From Candidatus Merdimorpha stercoravium (GTDB taxonomy: Bacteria > Bacteroidota > Bacteroidia > Flavobacteriales > UBA1820): a DNA stretch of 16,899 nt. The position numbers and the translations under genes are program-made. Shown one piece after another: positions 7,378 to 15,377 of the stretch (position 1 is the first letter of the stretch; the number at the start of each line of letters is the position of its first letter). The notes beneath the pieces are model-generated. The model was given only the letters and a program-made list of their open reading frames with translations. It was not told where the DNA came from and ran no database searches. Location: assembly GCA_018715295.1 (NCBI GenBank), contig DVLY01000063.1, forward strand, positions 1-16,899, given 5' to 3'.

Positions 7378-10300
7378 CGAAAAGAAATTTTGGCGGTGGC
7401 ACTGTCCGAGGGTAGCGTGCCGGGCACGGTGTCGAGCGTGTCGGCTGCCGGGGCGGTGAGGGGTGGTTGCTCGCCCATGCGCTCGGCTTTTCGTTCGGCG
7501 CGGGCTTTGCGGCGCTGCTCGGATTTCTTCCCGGAGAAGGATTGTTTGATCAAGGCCCCGAGTTCTCGGAAGGTATTGAATTCCTGCCGGTACGATATGC
7601 CGACGCTTTGCAGGTAGCCCTGTTGGTTGTTCAGGTAGTCGTTCTGGCGGCGGTTGACGAAAACGGCACGCAGCCGTCCGTCGGGGGTGATGTTGTACTC
7701 GATCTCCACGTCGCCTGCCAGGTCGGACTGGGTGGTGCCGGTGGGTACGCCTACGATGCCGTTTACCGTCATGCGGTCGCCGAAGAATTTGGTGGAAACC
7801 CCGATCTCCACATCCGTACCCTCGGTGGTGCCGACATACCGGTTGGTGGCGGTATTGAGATTGACGTTGATGTCCACCCCGCTGACAAAACGCTGGAGGA
7901 TGTTGGAAAACTGCGAGGAAAGCATGTTGGCGGTCAGGCCCGATACGCCGGTGGCCACCAGGTTTTGGTTTTCATTTTCCCCGCTGGCCGAGAACGAGTT
8001 GAGCACCATCAGCGAAATGAACTGCTGGTTGAGCTGCTCCTGGTCGGAGAGGCGGTAAGCGAGTTCCTCCTGGACGTTTTCGGTGGCGCGGGGCATCTGG
8101 ATGTCGAAATTGTACACCGGATTGTTCAGGTCGCCTGTCAAGTGAATGGTCGTTACGACTTCTTCCCGGGCGTTTTCGGCCACGGAGGACAGGAAGACGG
8201 CCGGTTTGACGGTCGTCTTGTACGAGGCCGAAAGGTCGAGCGAAGGATTGGCCGGGTCGCCGTCGAAGGTGATCTTCCCGCCCGAGAGCAGGTTGAAGGG
8301 CCGTTTGATGATGGTGTACACGAAGTTGTACGTGCCGCCGGTGGCTTCGTAAGTCCCGTTGAGCGTAAAGGCTCCTTTGGGCGAGAGGTGCATGGCGAGA
8401 TTCCCCTGTCCGGTGGCCTGGATCATGTGCCCGGTGGCCTTGTCCAGGTAGAGGGTCAGGGTGGCCTGCGGGGTGGCCTGGATAGCGATGTCCATCTCGC
8501 TCGAGGAGGAGGCCGCCGTCTTGACGATTTTCCTTTTCAGGTTCAGCAGCAACGAATCCACATGGGAGGAGCGAGGGGGGACGAAGGTGATCATCTGGGA
8601 TTCCTTGAAATCCGACGTGCTGCCGATGTCGATGGCAAAGGTGGTATTGCGTTCGGTACGGCCTGCGATGTTGTACTTCAACGCCTGGGTCGGGCCCTGG
8701 AGTTGCAGGTAACCCGTAGCGAAGACCCGTCCGTAAAATTTTTCCTCGTTCTCGCCCGTGGTGTTGAGTACCAGCATCCGGTCGGCATCGGCGCGCAGGT
8801 CGAGGTACCAGGGTTTGAACCGGTCGTGGTAGATACGCCCCTGCAAGGTCCCCTGGGTGCCATAGACCACGTCGCGTACCGGGATTTTCTCAAAATAAAA
8901 GAAACTGTGGCGCACCGGGACCTCCGTGCCGTCGGGAACGGAGTATTCCACCTGGGTGAAATTGATCCCCAAGCGGGTCCCGTCCAGGCGAACCGTACCG
9001 TTGATGTCGGGTTGTCTCAACTTCCCGCGCATTTCGAGCCGGGCCGAGGCGTAACCGCTCGAACGGTCGAAAACCGTAGGCAGCAGGTAATGCACCGCAT
9101 CGACCGGCAAGCTGTCCAAGGAAATGTCTATCTCGGGGATGAGGCTTCGCCCGTCGATCTTCAGCCCGCCGGAAAGCGCCAGCGCTTCCCGCGATCCGTG
9201 GATCAGGTGGGCCGAGGTACTTACGTAGCCTTTTCCCAGGTCGGCGGCTACCGAGAGGTCGAAATGCCCGATGCGGCTCGTCCCGATGGCCAGCGAGTCG
9301 ATGCGCAGGGAGGCTTCCGGGATGACCGTAGCCTGGGCATCGGCCCGGGAGAGATGGAGAAGTCCGTTCAGATCGCCTTCCAGCGGGACGTTGTTGCGCA
9401 GGAATACCGTTCGCGAGAGATCGAGCGAACGGACCTCCAGCCGCAGGTCCATCGAATCGCGAGGGGTGTAGAATCCCCCGGCTCCGATCATCGCCTCCCC
9501 GGAGGTCATTTCGAGCGAATCGATGCGCACCTGGCCGCTCTCCACGTTCCATACGATACGGTCGCGCCCGGGGATTCCCTGGCTGCCGAAGCGCCAGCCG
9601 AGGTGTTCCAGGTCGATCCGCGAGGGAAGGAAGCCCACGACGATGTTCCCCTGCGCGTCGTCTTTCTGGTAGGCGTTGAGGTGGAAGGAGATGCTGTCCG
9701 CGCTGTTCCACTTGTGAAAGTCGCTGCGGATGGCCAGGCTGTCCGCGTAGCGCTGTGCGGAGCAGTCCAAGCCTTCGATGCTGTACACCGGATTGATGAA
9801 TTTGTCGGCCTGGAGGGTCAGCACGTTGGCCAGGGCGGTGTTGAGGCGCACCTGAAGCGTATCGACCAGGATGTCCCGGTAATTGATCCGATCGGCCAGG
9901 ACTTCGAGCGAGAAATCATCGCCCGAAGTATCGACCCGCCCGCCGAAATGCGTGCGCCCGTCGAAGATCAGGGGGGTATTGACGATCTTTACGTTCGAGG
10001 CGGTGATGTGGAACTGGAAGTCGTATTGCTGTCCGGGGGTTACTTCCTTTTTCCGGTAGGCCTTGAAGCCCGAAAGCAGCCCGTTGGCCACCGCGGAGGG
10101 GACTTGGGAAAGGAGGTAGTTGCCCTGGATGTAGCCGTTGAACAAGTCTTCGGATTCGATCGAAAGGCGGCGGGAAAGGCTGTCGATCTGTTCGGAGGCG
10201 ATGCGGATCCGGTCGATGTAGTAGTAGTTGTTGCCGTTGTTGTAGCTCATCTCCGAGAGATCGACCGTTCCCAGCACGTCATCCGCTCCCGAACCGGTGA

Positions 10301-11930
10301 GCTCCGCCCGGATCGTGCCGCGCAGATTGACGATGCTGTCCTGCACCAGTCCCAGGGCATGGAGGTCGCTCTTGTCCAGGTACATGTCCAGACGGGTGTG
10401 CAAAGAGCCTTTCCCCTCCCCCCGTTCCATCCGGGCGGAGACCTTGGCTGCCAGATTCGGATCGTTTACCGTCGTCTCGACGGACAGCACCCCGCCTTTC
10501 AAACCGGCTTGCAGGGAGATGCCGGTGTAGGGGTATTGCCGGAATTCCAGCAGCGGGATCGACGAGCGGAATTCTACCGTAGCGTTCTCCGGACGGAAAC
10601 CCTGCCCCCGGATGTCGGCAAAGAGGGTGGCTTTCCCCAGGCTCCCCGAGCCGGTGAGCAGGCCGGCATTGACGTTTTCCAGTACCGCACGCGCCGTATA
10701 GCGGGCGTTTTTGCGGTTCCACAGGTCGGTGGACTGTCCGCGCAGGAAGATCCGCCCGTGCTGGCGGGTGGTGAGCGAGACGACGGAGGTTACGTTGCCT
10801 TTTTCCAGGGTGAGCAGCCCGCTGCCCGAGAGGTAGGCCACCGAGGAGAGTTTGTCGAGCGCCTCCCCGGAGAGCTGCCCTGCAGCGGCGCGTTTGGCCA
10901 CGGCGAGAGCTTTCCCGGGCAGTATCCGGAGATTTTTCAGCACGATGCTTCCGCTGCCTTCCCGCAGTGAACCCGGAGCGTCTATCTGCCCGGAGAGGTC
11001 GGTCGAGAGCAGATCGCCGATCGAGAGATTGAAACTTTTTACATCCAGCAGACCCTTTTGCGCCACGAGGTGCGCCGAGAGTTCGAGGGGAGGGATCCCT
11101 TCCGCCCGGGGGTAAAACGGCCGGGCGTCGCGCGGGTCGATGTGCGAGGGTTCGATGGAGAGAGAGAACTCACCCCGGCGCAGGCGTTGCCCGAAGGTTT
11201 GCCCCGTGGAATCCTTCTCGGGCAGGTAAGCGGAGGCCGAGAACGACAGGTCGCTGTATTCGGTGAGCAGTTTTACCCCGTCGGCGATGATCCCCCGGGG
11301 AGCGAAGCGGAATTCTCCCGAGAGATGGCGGATCCGGCTTCCGCCGCGGCCTTGCGCTTGCAGGGAGTCGAGCGTAACGCGGTAGTCGTCCGGAGCGATC
11401 GACAGTCCGGACACTCCCAAAGACAGGCCTTGTATGGCTTCGTACCGCTCTTTTTCGTCGTCCCGGAAGGAGAATTCCCCCGAGAGCAAACGGGCCCGGG
11501 CGATATCCAGGTAAAAAGGTCTTTTCTTTTCTCCCTTGAGGTGGTCCAGGAACAGCGCGAGGGAGGAGCGCTCCTCCCCGGGGTATTTTATCGCCCGCAC
11601 CTGCGGGGCATATAGGTCGGCTTGCCGGAAGGCTAGGCGGCCGGTCCACAGCGTACTCCACTTGATCCGCGCCCGGACCGAGTCGATGGCGATCAGGGTA
11701 TCCCCCCGGTGGTCCAGCACCCGGATGTCCGAAAGGAAGACCCGTCCCGAAGGCCGGATGTCGATCCGCCCGATGCTCGCCTGCTGGGGGATGTGCTGCG
11801 AGAGGAGTTCCGCGGCTTTCCTCCCCAGGAAGCTCTGCACCGGCGAAAGCAACAGGCTGCCCGCTGCCAAGGCTACGAGCAGCAACAGACCAGTCAGCCA
11901 TATGGATGCCCTGCGGGCGATTTTATTCAT
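7374..11930 (-). CDS. tamB: TamB-type translocation/assembly module protein (DUF490 domain)
   Basis: A 1518-residue envelope protein with one N-terminal membrane anchor (WLTGLLLLVALAAGSLLL, 11-28) after a basic start, followed by a long series of AsmA/TamB-like beta-strand repeats and a C-terminal TamB (DUF490) domain covering roughly residues 1060-1450, ending with the typical GISYRQEFNTF near 1444-1454. Such proteins span the periplasm as a beta-taco groove and are linked to outer-membrane protein assembly or phospholipid transport. The last 50-odd residues are a basic, then Pro/Thr/Ala-rich tail (KKSEQRRKARAERKAER onward) beyond the domain. The length is in the range of Bacteroidetes TamB proteins. 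No TamA or BamA-like partner gene lies in the window. The first gene of a two-gene unit with trmN6, it diverges from feoAB across 180 bases. Confidence 0.93.
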   Translation of the reverse strand: MNKIARRASIWLTGLLLLVALAAGSLLLSPVQSFLGRKAAELLSQHIPQQASIGRIDIRPSGRVFLSDIRVLDHRGDTLIAIDSVRARIKWSTLWTGRLAFRQADLYAPQVRAIKYPGEERSSLALFLDHLKGEKKRPFYLDIARARLLSGEFSFRDDEKERYEAIQGLSLGVSGLSIAPDDYRVTLDSLQAQGRGGSRIRHLSGEFRFAPRGIIADGVKLLTEYSDLSFSASAYLPEKDSTGQTFGQRLRRGEFSLSIEPSHIDPRDARPFYPRAEGIPPLELSAHLVAQKGLLDVKSFNLSIGDLLSTDLSGQIDAPGSLREGSGSIVLKNLRILPGKALAVAKRAAAGQLSGEALDKLSSVAYLSGSGLLTLEKGNVTSVVSLTTRQHGRIFLRGQSTDLWNRKNARYTARAVLENVNAGLLTGSGSLGKATLFADIRGQGFRPENATVEFRSSIPLLEFRQYPYTGISLQAGLKGGVLSVETTVNDPNLAAKVSARMERGEGKGSLHTRLDMYLDKSDLHALGLVQDSIVNLRGTIRAELTGSGADDVLGTVDLSEMSYNNGNNYYYIDRIRIASEQIDSLSRRLSIESEDLFNGYIQGNYLLSQVPSAVANGLLSGFKAYRKKEVTPGQQYDFQFHITASNVKIVNTPLIFDGRTHFGGRVDTSGDDFSLEVLADRINYRDILVDTLQVRLNTALANVLTLQADKFINPVYSIEGLDCSAQRYADSLAIRSDFHKWNSADSISFHLNAYQKDDAQGNIVVGFLPSRIDLEHLGWRFGSQGIPGRDRIVWNVESGQVRIDSLEMTSGEAMIGAGGFYTPRDSMDLRLEVRSLDLSRTVFLRNNVPLEGDLNGLLHLSRADAQATVIPEASLRIDSLAIGTSRIGHFDLSVAADLGKGYVSTSAHLIHGSREALALSGGLKIDGRSLIPEIDISLDSLPVDAVHYLLPTVFDRSSGYASARLEMRGKLRQPDINGTVRLDGTRLGINFTQVEYSVPDGTEVPVRHSFFYFEKIPVRDVVYGTQGTLQGRIYHDRFKPWYLDLRADADRMLVLNTTGENEEKFYGRVFATGYLQLQGPTQALKYNIAGRTERNTTFAIDIGSTSDFKESQMITFVPPRSSHVDSLLLNLKRKIVKTAASSSSEMDIAIQATPQATLTLYLDKATGHMIQATGQGNLAMHLSPKGAFTLNGTYEATGGTYNFVYTIIKRPFNLLSGGKITFDGDPANPSLDLSASYKTTVKPAVFLSSVAENAREEVVTTIHLTGDLNNPVYNFDIQMPRATENVQEELAYRLSDQEQLNQQFISLMVLNSFSASGENENQNLVATGVSGLTANMLSSQFSNILQRFVSGVDINVNLNTATNRYVGTTEGTDVEIGVSTKFFGDRMTVNGIVGVPTGTTQSDLAGDVEIEYNITPDGRLRAVFVNRRQNDYLNNQQGYLQSVGISYRQEFNTFRELGALIKQSFSGKKSEQRRKARAERKAERMGEQPPLTAPAADTLDTVPGTLPSDSATAKISFR

Positions 11931-11977
11931 GCGGGATATGCGGATTGTTCGTAGCCGTTTTTAGGTATGGGAAATAA

Positions 11978-11985
11978 CAAAATTA
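11978..11985 (-). promoter_or_regulatory. Candidate -7 promoter box for tamB
   Basis: On the minus strand TAATTTTG matches the Bacteroidetes -7 consensus TAnnTTTG and lies 47 bases before the tamB ATG, which would leave a leader of about 40 bases. I see no clear TTG at the expected -33 distance; that stretch instead carries the CCGGGG/CCCCGG dyad. Confidence 0.5.
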
Positions 11986-11991
11986 ATCATT

Positions 11992-12008
11992 CCGGGGGAT
12001 TTCCCCGG
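11992..12008. promoter_or_regulatory. Inverted repeat in the tamB/feoAB divergent region
   Basis: CCGGGG (11992-11997) and CCCCGG (12003-12008) flank a 5-base centre. The dyad lies just upstream of the candidate tamB -7 box, where a regulator could block or assist RNA polymerase. It is a short dyad in GC-rich DNA, so an operator role is only a suggestion. Confidence 0.25.
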
Positions 12009-12012
12009 GAAA

Positions 12013-12031
12013 TATTTTGCAATTATTTTGC
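12013..12031 (+). repeat. Tandem TATTTTGC direct repeat upstream of feoAB
   Basis: TATTTTGC occurs at 12013-12020 and again at 12024-12031, starts 11 bases apart, about one helical turn, placing both copies on the same DNA face. Each is one base short of the -7 consensus. They could be minor promoters or a regulator site for the iron genes, or chance in an A/T-rich patch. Confidence 0.35.
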
Positions 12032-12074
12032 GACCGTGGCCGGCTACGGGCTGCCAGCCGAGAAAAAATTGAAG

Positions 12075-12082
12075 TAACTTTG
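12075..12082 (+). promoter_or_regulatory. Candidate -7 promoter box for feoAB
   Basis: TAACTTTG is a full match to the Bacteroidetes -7 element TAnnTTTG, followed by CACCC. Transcription would start near 12087-12090 and leave about 20 bases before the TTG start at 12111. No convincing -33 TTG is seen at the usual distance. Its position directly before the FeoA domain supports both the promoter call and the start codon. Confidence 0.65.
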
Positions 12083-12110
12083 CACCCGGAAAGGGTATAA
12101 AACACGCATT

Positions 12111-14627
12111 TTGGATACGGAAAAACCATTGCAAACGGTTCGTTTGTCCGATCTCCAGGCCGGAGAATGGGGCATCATCGTCAAAGTACAGGGACACGGC
12201 GCATTCCGCAAGCGGATCACCGAAATGGGGTTCGTACGCGGGCAGCGCATCCGGGTGATCAAGAGCGCCCCGATGCTCGACCCGGTGGAATACGCCATCA
12301 TGGGATACCAGGTGGCCCTGCGCCGCAGCGAAGCCGACCTGATCGAGGTTACCCCTTGCTCCGAAGGGGAACATCCTTCCGACGCAACAGGCCCTGCGCC
12401 CGTCCCGCAAGCGGAAGTCTTCACCCCCGAAGACTGTCCCTGCCAGGCCAAACGCCCCGCCCACCTGCACGAAGCCCTGCGCACCATCGACGTCGCCCTG
12501 GTGGGCAACCCGAACATCGGCAAGACTTCGCTGTTCAACGAAGCCTCCGGATCGCACCAGAAAACGGGAAATTACAGCGGTGTTACCGTCGATGTGAAAA
12601 CGGCCGTCGTCCACCACAAGGGCTATACCATCCGCCTGTCCGACCTGCCGGGCACCTATTCGCTGACGGAATATTCCTCCGAGGAAGTCTTCGTGCGCCG
12701 GCACCTGACCGAAAAGACCCCCGACGTGGTGATCAACGTCGTGGATGCGACCAACCTGGAGCGCAACCTGTACCTGACCACCGCCCTGATCGACATGGAC
12801 ATGCGCGTGGTAGTGGCCCTGAACATGTACGACGAGCTGCTGCGCAGCGACCGGCGGTTCGACTACCGGGCCTTGGGGTCGATGATCGGCATCCCGTTCG
12901 TGCCTACCACCGCCCGCGAAGGCCGGGGCATCGAAGAACTCCTGGACAAAGTGATCGAAGTCTTCGAAGGCAAGGAACCCACCGTGCGCCACATCCACAT
13001 CCACTACGGACAGGACGTGGAAAATGCTATCCGCGAGTTGCAGAAAGTCCTGCGGCGGGACAAGGACCTGATGGCCCGGTACTCGCCGCGCGACTTGTCG
13101 CTGCGCCTGTTGGAAAACGAAAAGACCGCCCGGGAATCGATCGGGAAAAGCCCGCAACGGGGCTTGATCGAACAGACGGCCCGCACCGCGGCACAGCGCC
13201 TGGAGAGCACCTACGGGGAAAACGTGGAAACGATCCTGGCCGATGCCAAATACGGTTTTATCGCCGGGGCACTCTCCGAGACCCTGACCTTCAAGGACGG
13301 TCCTTCGCGCAAAAGCCGCGACCCGGATGCCCTGATCACCAACAAATGGCTGGGCTTTCCCATCTTCCTGGCCATCATGCTGGCCGTTTTCCAGGCGACG
13401 TTCTACCTGGGCAACTACCCGATGGAGTGGTTGGAAACGGGCGTCTCGGCACTCGGAGCCTGGGTGGGGAACGCCCTGCCGGAAGGTTCGCTGCGCTCCC
13501 TGCTGGTGGACGGGGTGATCAACGGTGTGGGAGGGGTGCTGGTATTCCTGCCCAATATCCTCATCCTGTTCTTCTTTATCGCGCTGATGGAAGATACGGG
13601 ATACATGGCGCGCGCGGCCTTTATCATGGACCGGCTCATGCACCGCATCGGACTGCACGGCAAATCGTTCATTCCCCTGCTGATGGGCTTCGGGTGCAAC
13701 GTGCCGGCGGTGATCGCCACCCGTACGCTGGAAAGCCGCAAGGACCGTATCCTCACCATGCTCATCATCCCGTTCACTTCGTGCAGCGCCCGCCTGCCGG
13801 TCTATGTCCTGCTGATCGGCGCCTTCTTTCCCGAACGCAGCGGACTGGTGCTCTTTGCCCTTTACCTGACGGGCGTGGTGGTAGCCATCCTCTCTTCGCT
13901 GCTGCTCAAGAAGGTGTTTTTCCGCAAGGAAGAAGCTCCTTTCGTGATGGAACTGCCTCCGTACCGCATCCCTACCCTGGTGAGCGTGGTACGCCACATG
14001 TGGGACCGCGGCGTGCAGTACCTGCGCAAGATGGGAACGGTCATCCTGCTGGCTTCGGTCGTGATCTGGGCACTGGGGCATTACCCCGAGAAGGTGGACT
14101 ACGCACAGGACTACGACGCGCTGCGCGAACAGGTAGCGGCCCGGAATATCCCGGCCCAGGAAAAAGAAAGCTCCCTGGCCCACATCGACGCCCTGCAAGA
14201 GGCGGAAAGACAAGAGAAATCCTACATCGGCCGGATCGGAAAAGCGGTCGAGCCGGCCATCGCCCCCCTGGGCTTCGACTGGCAGATCGGGGTGAGCCTG
14301 GTTACCGGATTTGCCGCCAAGGAGATCGTTGTCAGCACGATGGCCGTACTCTCCAGTTCGGATGAAGACACCCAGACCCTCGGCGAGCGGCTCAAGGAAC
14401 AGACCTACACCTCCGGTCCCAAGGCCGGGCAAAAGGTTTACACGCCGCTGGTGGCCTTTACCCTGATGATCTTCATCCTGCTGTACTTCCCGTGCATCGC
14501 CACCATCGCCGCCATCGGCCGCGAATCGGGCAGTTGGCGATGGGCGCTCTTCACGGCCGTGTACACCACCTGTGTAGCGTGGGTAGTATCGTTTGCCGTT
14601 TACCGGATCGGACTCCTGTTTGCATAA
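12111..14627 (+). CDS. feoB: FeoA-FeoB fusion ferrous iron transporter
   Basis: An 838-residue inner-membrane Fe(II) uptake protein in which FeoA is fused to the N-terminus of FeoB. Residues 7-80 are FeoA-like (LSDLQAGEWG, ITEMGFVRGQ). A linker with CPC (109-111) follows. The G domain has G1 GNPNIGKTS (132-140), GVTVD (157-161) as G2 region, G3 DLPGTYSL (178-185), G4 NMYD (238-241) and PTTAREGRG (265-273) as G5. The permease part includes EDTGYMARAAF (494-504), gate motif GFGCNVPAV (526-534), PFTSCSARLP (554-563), GFAAKEIVVSTM (733-744) and YFPCIAT (792-798), so all key residues are kept. The start is TTG: there is no in-frame ATG before residue 39, inside the FeoA domain, and a -7 box lies 29 bases upstream. 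The fusion is known in Bacteroidetes. Iron control is expected, but I see no convincing Fur site. Confidence 0.97.
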   Translation: MDTEKPLQTVRLSDLQAGEWGIIVKVQGHGAFRKRITEMGFVRGQRIRVIKSAPMLDPVEYAIMGYQVALRRSEADLIEVTPCSEGEHPSDATGPAPVPQAEVFTPEDCPCQAKRPAHLHEALRTIDVALVGNPNIGKTSLFNEASGSHQKTGNYSGVTVDVKTAVVHHKGYTIRLSDLPGTYSLTEYSSEEVFVRRHLTEKTPDVVINVVDATNLERNLYLTTALIDMDMRVVVALNMYDELLRSDRRFDYRALGSMIGIPFVPTTAREGRGIEELLDKVIEVFEGKEPTVRHIHIHYGQDVENAIRELQKVLRRDKDLMARYSPRDLSLRLLENEKTARESIGKSPQRGLIEQTARTAAQRLESTYGENVETILADAKYGFIAGALSETLTFKDGPSRKSRDPDALITNKWLGFPIFLAIMLAVFQATFYLGNYPMEWLETGVSALGAWVGNALPEGSLRSLLVDGVINGVGGVLVFLPNILILFFFIALMEDTGYMARAAFIMDRLMHRIGLHGKSFIPLLMGFGCNVPAVIATRTLESRKDRILTMLIIPFTSCSARLPVYVLLIGAFFPERSGLVLFALYLTGVVVAILSSLLLKKVFFRKEEAPFVMELPPYRIPTLVSVVRHMWDRGVQYLRKMGTVILLASVVIWALGHYPEKVDYAQDYDALREQVAARNIPAQEKESSLAHIDALQEAERQEKSYIGRIGKAVEPAIAPLGFDWQIGVSLVTGFAAKEIVVSTMAVLSSSDEDTQTLGERLKEQTYTSGPKAGQKVYTPLVAFTLMIFILLYFPCIATIAAIGRESGSWRWALFTAVYTTCVAWVVSFAVYRIGLLFA

Positions 14628-14636
14628 GACAAGGCC

Positions 14637-14867
14637 ATGCTGCAAGATATCCTCACCCTGATCATCGTGCTGGTGTGCGCCCTGCTGCTGGGAGGGCGTA
14701 TCGTACGCAGCATCCGCCGCAAGGATTGCGGCGGATGCTGCGGCCACGGCGGGTCTCACGCTTCGGACTGCGCCGGATGCTCCCGGCCGTCCCACCGGCA
14801 TCCGGGCCAAGGCTGCGCGGGCTGCCACCGGCATGAGAAGTCCCCTGGATGCCCCCGGGGAAAATGA
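14637..14867 (+). CDS. FeoB-associated Cys-rich membrane protein
   Basis: A 76-residue protein starting 9 bases after the feoB stop. One N-terminal membrane helix (about residues 4-20) is followed by a basic RSIRRK stop-transfer stretch and a cytoplasmic tail rich in Cys, Gly and His. Cysteines lie at 31, 34, 35, 45, 48, 60, 63 and 72, giving CGGCC and two CAGC motifs spaced about 15 residues apart, with several histidines between them. Context, size and CxxC pattern fit the family named FeoB-associated Cys-rich membrane protein. Its role is unproven; binding incoming metal or acting in a FeoC-like way are suggestions. A perfect 17-bp hairpin lies within codons 24-36. The tail is longer and more repetitive than I expect for this family. 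Confidence 0.85.
   Translation: MLQDILTLIIVLVCALLLGGRIVRSIRRKDCGGCCGHGGSHASDCAGCSRPSHRHPGQGCAGCHRHEKSPGCPRGK
14706..14742. repeat. Perfect 17-bp inverted repeat, 3-base loop
   Basis: CGCAGCATCCGCCGCAA (14706-14722) and TTGCGGCGGATGCTGCG (14726-14742) are exact reverse complements around the loop GGA. The hairpin lies inside the small Cys-rich gene, 78 bases past the feoB stop, and has no T run after it on either strand, so it is not a normal intrinsic terminator. It could stabilise the 3' end of the feoB message or slow ribosomes, or it could reflect arginine and glycine/cysteine codons that happen to be complementary. Confidence 0.8.
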
Positions 14868-14886
14868 TGCCCCGAAGGTTCCTCCC

Positions 14887-14918
14887 AAAGGAAAAGGAAA
14901 AAGAGAAGAAGAAAAGAA
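14887..14918. other. Purine run between convergent genes
   Basis: A 32-base run of A and G fills most of the 54-base gap between the Cys-rich gene and the thioesterase gene. On the minus strand it is a pyrimidine tract directly after the thioesterase stop and may help end transcription, but I see no stable stem ahead of it. A weak CGGGG/CCCCG pair at 14856-14874 is the only dyad nearby. Confidence 0.4.
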
Positions 14919-14921
14919 TCC

Positions 14922-15377
14922 CTACCGGTCGAACTCCGGGAAACACTTCAGGAAATACTCCGGAGCGCGGGTGGGACGGCGCGTTTTGGCATCCACACAG
15001 GCCAGCACCACTTCCCCGGTGCAGATCAGCACCCCGTCCTGGTTGGTAACCCGGTAACCGAAGCGCACCCGGACGGAGGGTTTTTCGAGCAGCGTTACCT
15101 CCACGTCGAGCAGGTCATCGTAAAACGCCGGATGGATGTACTTGATGTGCAGGTCGGACACGGGCAGCATCACCCCGCCTTCCTCCTCCATCTTCTTGTA
15201 GGTCAGCCCCCGCGAACGCAGCATCTCCAAACGGGACACCTCGAAATACATCGCGTAATTGCCATGATAGACGAACGACATCCGGTCGGTATCGTTGTAC
15301 CGCACCCGGACTTGGTTCACATAACGCACTACGGGGTGCTCCGCAGCGCTCTTGCCGGCATCGTTCTTATTTGTCAT
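14922..15377 (-). CDS. Acyl-CoA thioesterase, hotdog fold (YbgC/4HBT family)
   Basis: A 151-residue single-domain hotdog protein of the 4-hydroxybenzoyl-CoA thioesterase/YbgC group, expected to hydrolyse acyl-CoA thioesters in the cytoplasm as an oligomer. The active-site segment is RYNDTDRMSFVYHGNY (26-41), with the aspartates at 29 and 31 and the VYHGNY helix start; family members usually have a glycine where this one has serine (S34). FEVSRLEMLRSRGLTY (45-60) is also typical. The length is slightly above the family's usual 130-140 because of a short N-terminal lead. The ATG overlaps the rdgB stop as ATGA, which fixes the start and suggests translational coupling. There is no tolQRAB-pal cluster nearby, so a Tol-Pal link like that of E. 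coli ybgC is not supported. The acyl substrate is unknown. Confidence 0.9.
   Translation of the reverse strand: MTNKNDAGKSAAEHPVVRYVNQVRVRYNDTDRMSFVYHGNYAMYFEVSRLEMLRSRGLTYKKMEEEGGVMLPVSDLHIKYIHPAFYDDLLDVEVTLLEKPSVRVRFGYRVTNQDGVLICTGEVVLACVDAKTRRPTRAPEYFLKCFPEFDR

Noticed and set aside
7467..10970. A 1167-codon open frame on the plus strand, antisense to tamB
   Set aside because: Same mirror effect of codon use. The TamB frame has the membrane anchor, the DUF490 domain and a promoter box, while this one has no family features.
11971..11992. A/T-rich stretch resembling a Fur box upstream of feoAB
   Set aside because: It lacks the paired GATAAT-type half sites and overlaps the better match to a tamB -7 box. 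Iron control of feoAB is likely from biology but not shown by this sequence.
11994..12006. GGGGGATTTCCCC, which resembles the eukaryotic NF-kB site
   Set aside because: The context is bacterial, so the match is coincidental. Only the plain inverted repeat is kept as a low-confidence feature.
14856..14874. CGGGG/CCCCG pair at the end of the Cys-rich gene as a feo terminator
   Set aside because: Only 5 base pairs with a 9-base loop and no T run follows, so it is too weak to call.
11961..14888. A 975-codon open frame on the minus strand, antisense to feoAB and the Cys-rich gene
   Set aside because: It mirrors a fully conserved FeoA-FeoB protein and shows low-complexity Gly/His/Gln composition without motifs.
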